Positions 1-5,381 of a stretch of 6,633 nt of DNA are shown here, in pieces (the stretch's first letter is position 1; each line of letters opens with the position of its first letter). This stretch comes from Helicobacteraceae bacterium (GTDB lineage: Bacteria; Campylobacterota; Campylobacteria; Campylobacterales; Sulfurimonadaceae). The notes beneath the pieces are model-generated. The model searched no databases. It saw nothing but the letters and a program-made list of their open reading frames with translations, and had not been told where the DNA came from. The position numbers and the translations under genes are program-made. The stretch covers positions 1-6,633 of the forward strand of contig JAUWLG010000073.1 of NCBI GenBank assembly GCA_030613795.1, read 5' to 3'.

Positions 1-1
1 A

Positions 2-1270
2 AGTGTGTTCGCTGCACTCCTTCAGCCTGAAGAGATCGAAGAGATACCTGTTATCACAAATCCTATTGATATTTTTACTGCGATCTCCTTTGTCAAACAT
101 CTTGAAGGGATCTATGCAGACTATAACAAGCAGGGTGCTGAACTTATAGAGATCATCTCGCTGCTACAGAAGAAAAAAGAGTTACTGAGTAATTTAAAAG
201 CTATTCATGTAAATGGCGGTTATGAGAGTGAACTCAATGAAACCTCTCATCGTTTAGACAAGTTTACCAATGCGCAAGAGATAGTAGAGATCACGGCCAA
301 TATCTACGATAAACGTATTGACGAGATCGAAGTCAAGGTCAATAAACAGGTTCAGATACAGCTCTATAAACTCAGTAAGATCGGCCTTGTCATACTTTTC
401 TTGTTCGGCCTTGCCTTTTTCCTGAAGACGATGATTAAAAAGTATATCACTGACAATGAGCGTTTCTACATGGCAAACAAGATCATTAACTTCGGTAACT
501 TTATCTTGATCATGATTATCTTGCTTTTCAGCTACATCGAAAATGTCTCATATCTTGTTACCGTACTTGGTTTTGCTTCGGCCGGTATCGCTATTGCGAT
601 GAAAGATTGGTTTATGTCGATGCTGGGATGGCTGGTTATCGTATTGGGCGGTTCTATCCATGTGGGTGACAGGATCCGTGTTGACATGGATGGCATGAAA
701 TATGTGGGTGATGTGATGGATATATCACTGTTGCGTATAACCATACTTGAAGATATTACGTTGACTACCTACTTGGACAACAGGCGGGCAGGGCGTATTA
801 TTTTTGTACCAAACAACTATGTCTTTACCCGTATGATCGCCAGTTATTCGCATGACTCGCTTAAGACGGTATGGGATGGTATCGACATTACGATCAGTTT
901 CGATTCTAACCATAAAAAGGCGATGCACATTGCCAGAGAGGTCGCACGTAAATACTCAAAAGGGTATACAGACATTACCCGTAAACAGCTCAACAAACTG
1001 CGCCATAAATACAGCTTGAAAAACACAAATGTTGAGCCGAGAGTTTTCTCTTTTATAGAGTCAAACGGTCTTAATGTCAGTGTCTGGTACTTGACAAATG
1101 CCTATGCGACCTTAACATTGAGAAGTACGATATCGACTGATATTATTGATGCTTTTAATGTGGAAGATGACATTACTATTGCTTACCCTACACAACAGCT
1201 CAATCTAACGATGAACAAAAAACGTCTGCCAGAACTTCCGACAGATAAAGAGAGTGAGGTCCATTCATGA
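2..1270 (+). CDS. MscS-family mechanosensitive ion channel, 5' end cut by window
   Basis: Inner-membrane channel expected to open under membrane tension and release solutes during hypo-osmotic shock. The frame is open from base 2. A GTG at base 5 exists, but no ribosome-binding site can be seen and the family usually has more N-terminal sequence, so I treat the gene as 5'-partial. Counting from that GTG, residues 1-120 are charged and helix-rich (probably periplasmic or coiled coil). Hydrophobic segments follow at about 124-145, 158-178 and 181-215. The last one carries the Gly/Ala-rich pore helix (GFASAGIAIAMKD, 189-201), followed by the MscS beta-domain signature GGSIHVGDRIRV (215-226). The C-terminal alpha/beta domain runs to residue 421. 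The MscS fold is clear; the ion or solute preference is not. The stop overlaps the start of a possible small ORF by ATGA. From memory, H. pylori HP0284 is the syntenic counterpart. Confidence 0.9.
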   Translation, partial: SVFAALLQPEEIEEIPVITNPIDIFTAISFVKHLEGIYADYNKQGAELIEIISLLQKKKELLSNLKAIHVNGGYESELNETSHRLDKFTNAQEIVEITANIYDKRIDEIEVKVNKQVQIQLYKLSKIGLVILFLFGLAFFLKTMIKKYITDNERFYMANKIINFGNFILIMIILLFSYIENVSYLVTVLGFASAGIAIAMKDWFMSMLGWLVIVLGGSIHVGDRIRVDMDGMKYVGDVMDISLLRITILEDITLTTYLDNRRAGRIIFVPNNYVFTRMIASYSHDSLKTVWDGIDITISFDSNHKKAMHIAREVARKYSKGYTDITRKQLNKLRHKYSLKNTNVEPRVFSFIESNGLNVSVWYLTNAYATLTLRSTISTDIIDAFNVEDDITIAYPTQQLNLTMNKKRLPELPTDKESEVHS

Positions 1271-1341
1271 TAAGAGCCAACAGCTCAATACAAGAGAGGC
1301 ACTTAAGTGCCGACAGCATAATACAGGGAGTCACTAAATGA
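1267..1341 (+). CDS. Possible 24-codon small ORF bridging mscS and mtaB genes
   Basis: This reading frame starts at ATG 1267, overlapping the TGA of the channel gene (ATGA, 1267-1270). It ends at TGA 1339-1341, overlapping the ATG of the mtaB-like gene (ATGA, 1338-1341). It encodes 24 residues beginning MIRANSSIQE and ending IIQGVTK, with no membrane segment, signal peptide or recognised motif. A plausible Shine-Dalgarno core GAGG lies at 1256-1259, seven bases before the ATG. A perfect 14-bp palindrome sits inside it. The two coupled overlaps would let ribosomes pass from the channel gene to mtaB without leaving the mRNA, so it may be a coupling cistron or leader peptide rather than a functional protein. 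It could equally be chance in a 67-bp spacer. No function is assigned. Confidence 0.35.
   Translation: MIRANSSIQERHLSADSIIQGVTK
1298..1311. repeat. Perfect 14-bp palindrome between mscS and mtaB
   Basis: GGCACTTAAGTGCC reads the same on both strands. In RNA it could form a five-pair GGCAC/GUGCC stem closing a UUAA loop. No T-run follows, so it is not a standard intrinsic terminator. It lies 26 bases before the mtaB start and inside the small bridging ORF. It could be a dyad operator, an mRNA hairpin that modulates mtaB translation, or chance. Confidence 0.6.
1326..1330 (+). promoter_or_regulatory. Ribosome-binding site for mtaB-like gene
   Basis: GGGAG lies seven bases before ATG 1338. The second in-frame ATG at 1353 has no purine-rich stretch at suitable distance, so this site favours 1338 as the main start. 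An in-frame TAA at 1335-1337 excludes any start further upstream. Confidence 0.6.
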
Positions 1342-1364
1342 CGAATCGTGAAATGACGAATCGT
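1336..1364 (+). repeat. Tandem duplication of the mtaB start region, 15-bp period
   Basis: AAATGACGAATCGT occurs at 1336-1349 and again at 1351-1364. The unit length is 15 bases, so the frame is kept and the protein begins MTNREMTNRK. Each copy carries an ATG. This looks like replication slippage that duplicated the start codon; only the first copy keeps a ribosome-binding site at normal distance. Confidence 0.85.
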
Positions 1365-2612
1365 AAAAAGAAGGTATACGTAAAGACCTTTGGCTGTCGA
1401 ACAAACCTTTTTGATTCTCAGGTGATGATGAGTAGTTTAGAAGATTTTGACATTACGGAGAATGAGGCCGAGGCTGACATTATCATTGTTAACTCATGTA
1501 CCGTGACCAATAGTGCGGATGTTGGGGTACGCGGCTACATTAGCGGTGTTGAAAAAGCGGGTAAGGCACAGGTCTATTTGACAGGATGTGGTGCCCACAC
1601 CAAAGGTGAGTCTCTTTTTGACAACAAAAAGGTCTTTGGTGTTTTTGGACAGTCTGAAAAGATCAAGATCAATACACTGCTCAAAGAGAAAGAGCGTTTT
1701 TACGAGCTGGGTGATTTAGACTTTGTTGATGACACCATTGTAGAAGAGTTTGTAGGGAAGTCCCGCGCTTTTATTAAGATTCAGGAGGGGTGTGACTTTC
1801 GCTGTTCGTACTGTATCATCCCTTATGTTCGCGGGGATTCGCGTTCGATGGACGAAGCGAAGATCCTTGAGCAGGTTACTACCCTGGCGATCAATGGTTT
1901 TGGCGAGTTCATCTTAACAGGGACGAATGTCGGCTCTTATGGCCACAGAGAAGATCGGACATTGGCATCACTGCTTAAAAAGATGTCACAGATCCGTGGG
2001 GTACGCCGTATTCGTCTAGGCTCACTGGAACCGATCCAGATCTCTGATGCTTTTGAAGAGATACTTGACGAACCTTGGCTTGAAAAACACCTGCATATCG
2101 CACTGCAGCACACCTCTCCCACCATGCTAAAACATATGAATCGCCGTAATAAGTTTGAAAACGACATAGCGCTCTTTCAACGTCTCCGCGAGAGAGGCTT
2201 TGCTTTAGGAACGGACTTCATTGTTGGTCACCCGGGTGAGACAGAAGAACTTTGGCAAGAGGCGATGCAAAATCTTAAACGTCTGCCATTAACACATGTA
2301 CATGCATTTACCTACTCCAAGCGTGACGGCACACCGTCAGCCACTATGAAAGGTCAAGTCAACGGTGCTATTGCCAAAGCACGCCTCAAAGAGCTGACAG
2401 ACCTGGTCGATCAAAACAATTTGGCCTTTAGAAAAGAGTTTGCACAGGTTCCGCTCGAGGTCTTAATTGAGAGTGAGAAAGAGGGACGTTATCATGGTCT
2501 CGATCAATTTTTTAACAAGATAATCATTGATTCACCTAATGATCTTCTTGGCAACTGGCTAAGTGTTGAGAACTACAAAGTGCAAAAGGGTGGTAATTAT
2601 GTTCAGTTCTAA
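1338..2612 (+). CDS. mtaB: MtaB-like tRNA methylthiotransferase (radical SAM)
   Basis: Cytoplasmic radical-SAM enzyme of the MiaB/MtaB/RimO family. MtaB members convert t6A to ms2t6A at position 37 of ANN-decoding tRNAs. The protein has 424 residues, normal for the family. The N-terminal UPF0004 domain carries the three auxiliary-cluster cysteines: C20 in TFGCRTN, C54 in NSCTVTN and C84 in LTGCGA. The radical-SAM CxxxCxxC motif is C152, C156 and C159 (GCDFRCSYC). Other family marks are LTGTNVGSYG (193-202), the LQHTSPTMLKHMNRR stretch (256-270) and DFIVGHPGETEE (293-304). The last 50 or so residues fit a short TRAM RNA-binding domain. MtaB is preferred over MiaB because of the FGCRTN start, overall length and local gene order; MiaB or an uncharacterised subgroup is less likely. 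The start is chosen by GGGAG at 1326-1330 and a preceding in-frame TAA. The 3' end overlaps the next gene by 14 bases. Confidence 0.88.
   Translation: MTNREMTNRKKKVYVKTFGCRTNLFDSQVMMSSLEDFDITENEAEADIIIVNSCTVTNSADVGVRGYISGVEKAGKAQVYLTGCGAHTKGESLFDNKKVFGVFGQSEKIKINTLLKEKERFYELGDLDFVDDTIVEEFVGKSRAFIKIQEGCDFRCSYCIIPYVRGDSRSMDEAKILEQVTTLAINGFGEFILTGTNVGSYGHREDRTLASLLKKMSQIRGVRRIRLGSLEPIQISDAFEEILDEPWLEKHLHIALQHTSPTMLKHMNRRNKFENDIALFQRLRERGFALGTDFIVGHPGETEELWQEAMQNLKRLPLTHVHAFTYSKRDGTPSATMKGQVNGAIAKARLKELTDLVDQNNLAFRKEFAQVPLEVLIESEKEGRYHGLDQFFNKIIIDSPNDLLGNWLSVENYKVQKGGNYVQF
2584..2590 (+). promoter_or_regulatory. Ribosome-binding site deciding the FtsH-like start
   Basis: AAAAGGG ends eight bases before ATG 2599, inside the 3' end of the mtaB-like gene. 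The longer frame opens at GTG 2563, but that start would add twelve residues (MLRTTKCKRVVI) copied from the overlap with mtaB and has no comparable site. ATG 2599 is therefore taken. Confidence 0.65.
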
Positions 2613-4239
2613 ACAAAACCGTATGGTGATCTTTGTCTCTGCTGCGATTATATTGGTCTTGGTCGCATTTGCGCTTTTGCGTGACACATCACAGGTAGCC
2701 TCATTAGAGCAGGTAGCACAACTGGTCAAAGCAAAAAAAATAGAGCAGATCGTACAGAGTGAAGATAACTTCTATATTCAGACTTCAGATACACTCTACA
2801 GTATCCCCGTCAGTCAGGTCTCGCCTAGACTGCTGAAAAACTACAGTATCGAAGTGGACAACGGCAGTACTTTTCTTATCATCATTGTTCTAATATTAAT
2901 GACACTGGGTGCACTCTCTTACGGTGTACGCTACTGGATGAAGATGGAGAGTAGGGGGGCTGAAGGTGGTCTGCCTTTTGCAGCTGCATCTACACCAAGC
3001 AGTGGTGAAGGTGAGAGGATCACTCCGGTTGAGTCCGACGTGACCTTTGATGACATTGGCGGCATTGCCGATGTTAAACAGGAGCTGCAAGAGATCATCG
3101 ACTTTTTACGCAACCCCTCACGCTTCAAGAACTTTGGTGCCCGTATGCCTAGAGGGGTTCTCTTGGTGGGCCCGCCAGGTGTGGGTAAGACAATGATCGC
3201 TAAAGCCGTAGCAGCCGAAGCAGGGGTGCCGTTTTATTATCAAAGTGGAGCCTCTTTTGTGCAGATCTATGTCGGTATGGGTGCCAAACGTGTTCATGAA
3301 CTTTTTGTCGCGGCGAAAAACAACTCACCGGCTATTATTTTTATTGACGAGATCGATGCCGTGGGTAAAGCGCGTGACGGAAACCGCTCCGATGAACGTG
3401 AAGCAACACTGAACCAGCTTCTGACAGAGATGGACGGTTTTGAAGACAGCAGTGGGGTCATCGTTGTAGCTGCGACGAACAAGATCGAAGTCTTAGATGC
3501 TGCTCTGCTTCGTGCCGGGCGTTTTGACAGACGTGTATTTGTTGAACTTCCAACACCTAAAGAGCGTGAAGCTATCCTTAACAAGTACCTTTCTAAGGTG
3601 CCAAACAGTGTTAATGTTAATGAGATCGTTCAGATGAGTGTCGGTTTTAACGGTGCATCTCTTGCCACTTTAGTCAATGAGGCAGCACTGCTTGCCTTGC
3701 GTGAACAACAGATGCAGGTTACAACGGAACACTTTTATGCCGTTAAAGACAAGGTCGCCTACGGTAAAAAGAAGATTGCCATCCTGTCAGAACAGCAAAA
3801 GCAGTTCCGTGCACGTTATTTAGCAGCAAAAGCAGCGCTTGCATACACCTATAAACTCCCTTTTGAGAAGGTGATGCTCTCATCAGAGACCATCAAACCG
3901 CAGATGGGTGCACCGATGATACAGAGTGAGATCGAAGCACGTATCAAGGTCTTGCTTGGAGGAATGGCTGCGTGTGACATCCATTTTGATGAACATGCGA
4001 CAAATGTCCATAATGACCTTAAGCAGGCGAAAAAGCTGGCTTTAGAGATGGTCGATCAATATGGTATGGGACAGAGTGTTGTTGCTTTAGCCAATGAAGA
4101 TGTTGCAATTTTGGATACTCTTTATAAAGAGACAAAAGTTCAACTTGCCCAATTAGAGAGTGTTATTGTCGCTATAGAATCGGTGTTGATGGAGAAAGAG
4201 TCTATTACAAAAGAGCACATAGGTGAGTTGATTGGGTAA
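2599..4239 (+). CDS. FtsH-like membrane AAA+ ATPase lacking the M41 zinc site
   Basis: 546-residue inner-membrane protein with FtsH layout. TM1 is about 9-27, a short periplasmic domain spans about 28-90, TM2 is about 91-113, then a linker and the AAA+ module. Walker A is GPPGVGKT (191-198), the pore loop is YVG (about 224-226, where FtsH has FVG), Walker B is IIFIDEID (246-253), and the second region of homology ends in GRFDRR with arginine fingers R308 and R311. ATP hydrolysis and substrate threading should work. The C-terminal part aligns with the M41 peptidase, but where FtsH has HEAGH this protein has LAAKA (408-412), so both zinc histidines and the catalytic glutamate are gone. The HNDLKQAK stretch (about 471-478) still has the aspartate that is the third ligand in FtsH. 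It is probably an unfoldase or assembly factor, perhaps partnering a true FtsH encoded elsewhere. From memory, HP0286 of H. pylori is its counterpart. The next gene follows after two bases. Confidence 0.88.
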   Translation: MFSSKQNRMVIFVSAAIILVLVAFALLRDTSQVASLEQVAQLVKAKKIEQIVQSEDNFYIQTSDTLYSIPVSQVSPRLLKNYSIEVDNGSTFLIIIVLILMTLGALSYGVRYWMKMESRGAEGGLPFAAASTPSSGEGERITPVESDVTFDDIGGIADVKQELQEIIDFLRNPSRFKNFGARMPRGVLLVGPPGVGKTMIAKAVAAEAGVPFYYQSGASFVQIYVGMGAKRVHELFVAAKNNSPAIIFIDEIDAVGKARDGNRSDEREATLNQLLTEMDGFEDSSGVIVVAATNKIEVLDAALLRAGRFDRRVFVELPTPKEREAILNKYLSKVPNSVNVNEIVQMSVGFNGASLATLVNEAALLALREQQMQVTTEHFYAVKDKVAYGKKKIAILSEQQKQFRARYLAAKAALAYTYKLPFEKVMLSSETIKPQMGAPMIQSEIEARIKVLLGGMAACDIHFDEHATNVHNDLKQAKKLALEMVDQYGMGQSVVALANEDVAILDTLYKETKVQLAQLESVIVAIESVLMEKESITKEHIGELIG

Positions 4240-4241
4240 TT

Positions 4242-4751
4242 ATGTATTTTAACGGTTTCGCGCTTCAAGATGAAGAACACTTTTTTGATGACATTTTAGA
4301 CAATGGTCAGTACGTCATCAGCGGTTTCAGTTATGGCGCTATCAAAGCGTTTAAAAATGCACTTAACAGTACAACACGTGTTGACAAACTGCAACTTATC
4401 TCTCCCGCATTTTTTCAAAGCAAAAGTTCAAAGTTCAAACGCCTTCAGCTAATGGGCTACCAAAAAAACAGTGATGCTTATCTGTTGAAATTTACAGAGA
4501 ACTGCTTTTTGCCTTACGGCGTAAAAGATGTCACGTATTCAAAGCACTCTGTAGCCGAGCTGGAAGAGCTTTTGACCTATGAGTGGAATGGAGCTGAACT
4601 TCAGGCACTGGTAGATAGAGGTACCGCCATAGAAGTATATTTAGGTGGACAAGACAAGATAAGCGACGTTGGACCGGCGTACGCCTTTTTTCTACCCTTT
4701 GCAACAGTGACGTTGGTCAAAGGTGCAAACCATTTTTTACAAGGAGAATAA
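4242..4751 (+). CDS. bioV: BioV-type pimeloyl-ACP methyl ester esterase
   Basis: 169-residue cytoplasmic alpha/beta hydrolase. BioV was described in Helicobacter as the enzyme that removes the methyl ester from pimeloyl-ACP methyl ester, the step done by BioH in E. coli, supplying the biotin precursor pimeloyl-ACP. Visible features are the nucleophile elbow GFSYG with S30, a likely acid D138 in LGGQDKISD, and the base H164 in GANHFLQ near the C-terminus, together a complete Ser-Asp-His triad in normal order. The NGF stretch at 4-6 may supply the oxyanion hole that HGW gives in BioH. It is far shorter than typical hydrolases (BioH is about 256 residues, with its serine near 82): the N-terminal strands and lid are largely missing. 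The stretch KFKRLQLMGYQK (64-75) matches my memory of the H. pylori protein. It begins two bases after the FtsH-like stop with only a weak ribosome-binding site, suggesting translational coupling. No other bio gene is in the window. Confidence 0.78.
   Translation: MYFNGFALQDEEHFFDDILDNGQYVISGFSYGAIKAFKNALNSTTRVDKLQLISPAFFQSKSSKFKRLQLMGYQKNSDAYLLKFTENCFLPYGVKDVTYSKHSVAELEELLTYEWNGAELQALVDRGTAIEVYLGGQDKISDVGPAYAFFLPFATVTLVKGANHFLQGE
4741..4746 (+). promoter_or_regulatory. Strong ribosome-binding site for mogA
   Basis: AAGGAG lies eight bases before ATG 4755 and is embedded in the last codons of bioV (LQGE-stop). It is the strongest Shine-Dalgarno match in the window. It fixes the mogA start and suggests mogA is translated well even if it shares an mRNA with bioV. 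Confidence 0.8.
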
Positions 4752-4754
4752 TAT

Positions 4755-5288
4755 ATGAGTGAGATAAAAATAGGTGTTATCACCGCATCAGACAGAGCCA
4801 GTGCAGGCATCTATGAAGATATATCGGGTATGGCTATTCAAGAGACAATGAAAGACTACCTGACAAGTGAATTTGAGATCGAGTATCGCTGTATCCCTGA
4901 CGAGCAGTTCGTGATCGAAGAGACGATGAAAGAGTTGTGCGATGAAGCAGGGTGCTGCTTGGTTGTTACAACAGGCGGAACAGGTCCTGCACTGCGAGAT
5001 GTCACGCCGGAAGCGACTGAAAATGTCTGTCAAAAGATGATGCCGGGCTTTGGCGAACTGATGCGCCAAGTCTCACTTCAATACGTACCAACAGCTATTC
5101 TCTCTCGTCAAACAGCGGGCATTCGCGGCAGATCGTTGATTATCAATCTTCCAGGCAAACCAAAATCGATCCGTGAGTGTCTGGACGCTGTCTTCCCTGC
5201 TGTACCGTACTGTATCGACCTTATTGAGGGACCTTACCTTGTGTGTGATGAGAATGTTATCAAAGCTTTTCGTCCCAAAGTGAAATAA
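4755..5288 (+). CDS. mogA: MogA, molybdopterin adenylyltransferase
   Basis: 177-residue cytoplasmic enzyme that adenylates molybdopterin with ATP, activating it for molybdate insertion by MoeA. The whole protein is one MoCF-biosynthesis (MogA/MoaB) domain. It opens with KIGVITASDRAS (5-16). The signature TTGGTGPALRDVTPEAT is at 72-88 and the NLPGKP loop at 141-146. The aspartates corresponding to E. coli MogA D49 and D82 are present at the same numbers (PDE and LRDVTPE). MoaB shares the fold, but the length, the RDVTPEAT motif and the conserved tail favour MogA. Molybdenum or tungsten enzymes such as nitrate reductase or formate dehydrogenase are common in Campylobacterota and would need it. 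It starts three bases after the bioV stop and is the last gene of the packed run; no clear terminator hairpin follows. Confidence 0.92.
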   Translation: MSEIKIGVITASDRASAGIYEDISGMAIQETMKDYLTSEFEIEYRCIPDEQFVIEETMKELCDEAGCCLVVTTGGTGPALRDVTPEATENVCQKMMPGFGELMRQVSLQYVPTAILSRQTAGIRGRSLIINLPGKPKSIRECLDAVFPAVPYCIDLIEGPYLVCDENVIKAFRPKVK

Positions 5289-5346
5289 TCTGTAAATTTA
5301 GGTATAAAAGTGCCAATATCATAACTATTTAAAACATTTAGTATTG

Positions 5347-5352
5347 TATAGT
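5347..5352 (+). promoter_or_regulatory. Candidate -10 box upstream of the histidine kinase
   Basis: The 93-bp gap 5289-5381 is very AT-rich and is the only gap in the window with room for a promoter plus leader. TATAGT at 5347-5352 resembles a sigma-70 -10 box and would start RNA near 5359, giving a leader of about 23 bases. It sits in three tandem GTATN pentamers (5341-5355). No convincing -35 box is visible, which is usual in Campylobacterota. A second AT-rich candidate is TATAAA at 5303-5308. This is inference from pattern alone. Confidence 0.3.
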
Positions 5353-5353
5353 A

Positions 5354-5378
5354 TGGTTAAATAAACCAAGGTAACCTT
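5354..5378. repeat. Nested inverted repeats in the histidine kinase leader
   Basis: TGGTT (5354-5358) and AACCA (5364-5368) form a five-base inverted repeat around AAATA. Immediately after, AAGGTAACCTT (5368-5378) is a second dyad with five-base arms around a single A. GGTT could pair with either AACC copy (5364-5367 or 5373-5376). The second dyad contains the AAGG that is the likely ribosome-binding site. This could be an operator or a weak RNA switch between alternative pairings, or simply chance in AT-rich sequence. Confidence 0.35.
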
Positions 5379-5381
5379 TAT

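Noticed and set aside
5..7. GTG as the true start of the MscS-like gene
   Set aside because: The frame is open to the window edge and upstream sequence is unseen; family members are usually longer at the N-terminus, so the gene is taken as partial.
532..1026. Minus-strand open frames of 60-70 codons under the MscS-like gene
   Set aside because: They lie antisense to a clear MscS domain, show no motif and are compositional shadows.
2563..2598. Longer FtsH-like frame starting at GTG 2563
   Set aside because: It adds twelve residues before the membrane anchor, has no ribosome-binding site at good distance and deepens the overlap with mtaB; ATG 2599 has AAAAGGG eight bases upstream.
3294..3584. 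Minus-strand 96-codon open frame under the AAA+ domain
   Set aside because: Ser/Arg/Thr-rich translation antisense to Walker B and the second region of homology; a shadow of conserved coding.
2592..4245. Identical 11-mer GGTAATTATGT at the mtaB/FtsH-like junction (2592-2602) and at the FtsH-like/bioV junction (4235-4245)
   Set aside because: The two copies are read in different frames (GGT AAT TAT versus a TAA stop) and are short and AT-rich; similar start contexts by chance are the simplest explanation.
4237..4751. bioV as a truncated or frameshifted larger hydrolase
   Set aside because: The triad is complete and in order, the start directly follows the upstream stop, the length fits my memory of Helicobacter BioV, and no hydrolase-like sequence precedes it in another frame.
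4788..5069. Minus-strand 93-codon open frame under mogA
   Set aside because: Antisense to the conserved MogA motifs, with no recognisable protein features.
5289..5381. Intrinsic terminator after mogA
   Set aside because: No GC-rich stem followed by a T-run is present; the region is uniformly AT-rich, so termination cannot be placed.
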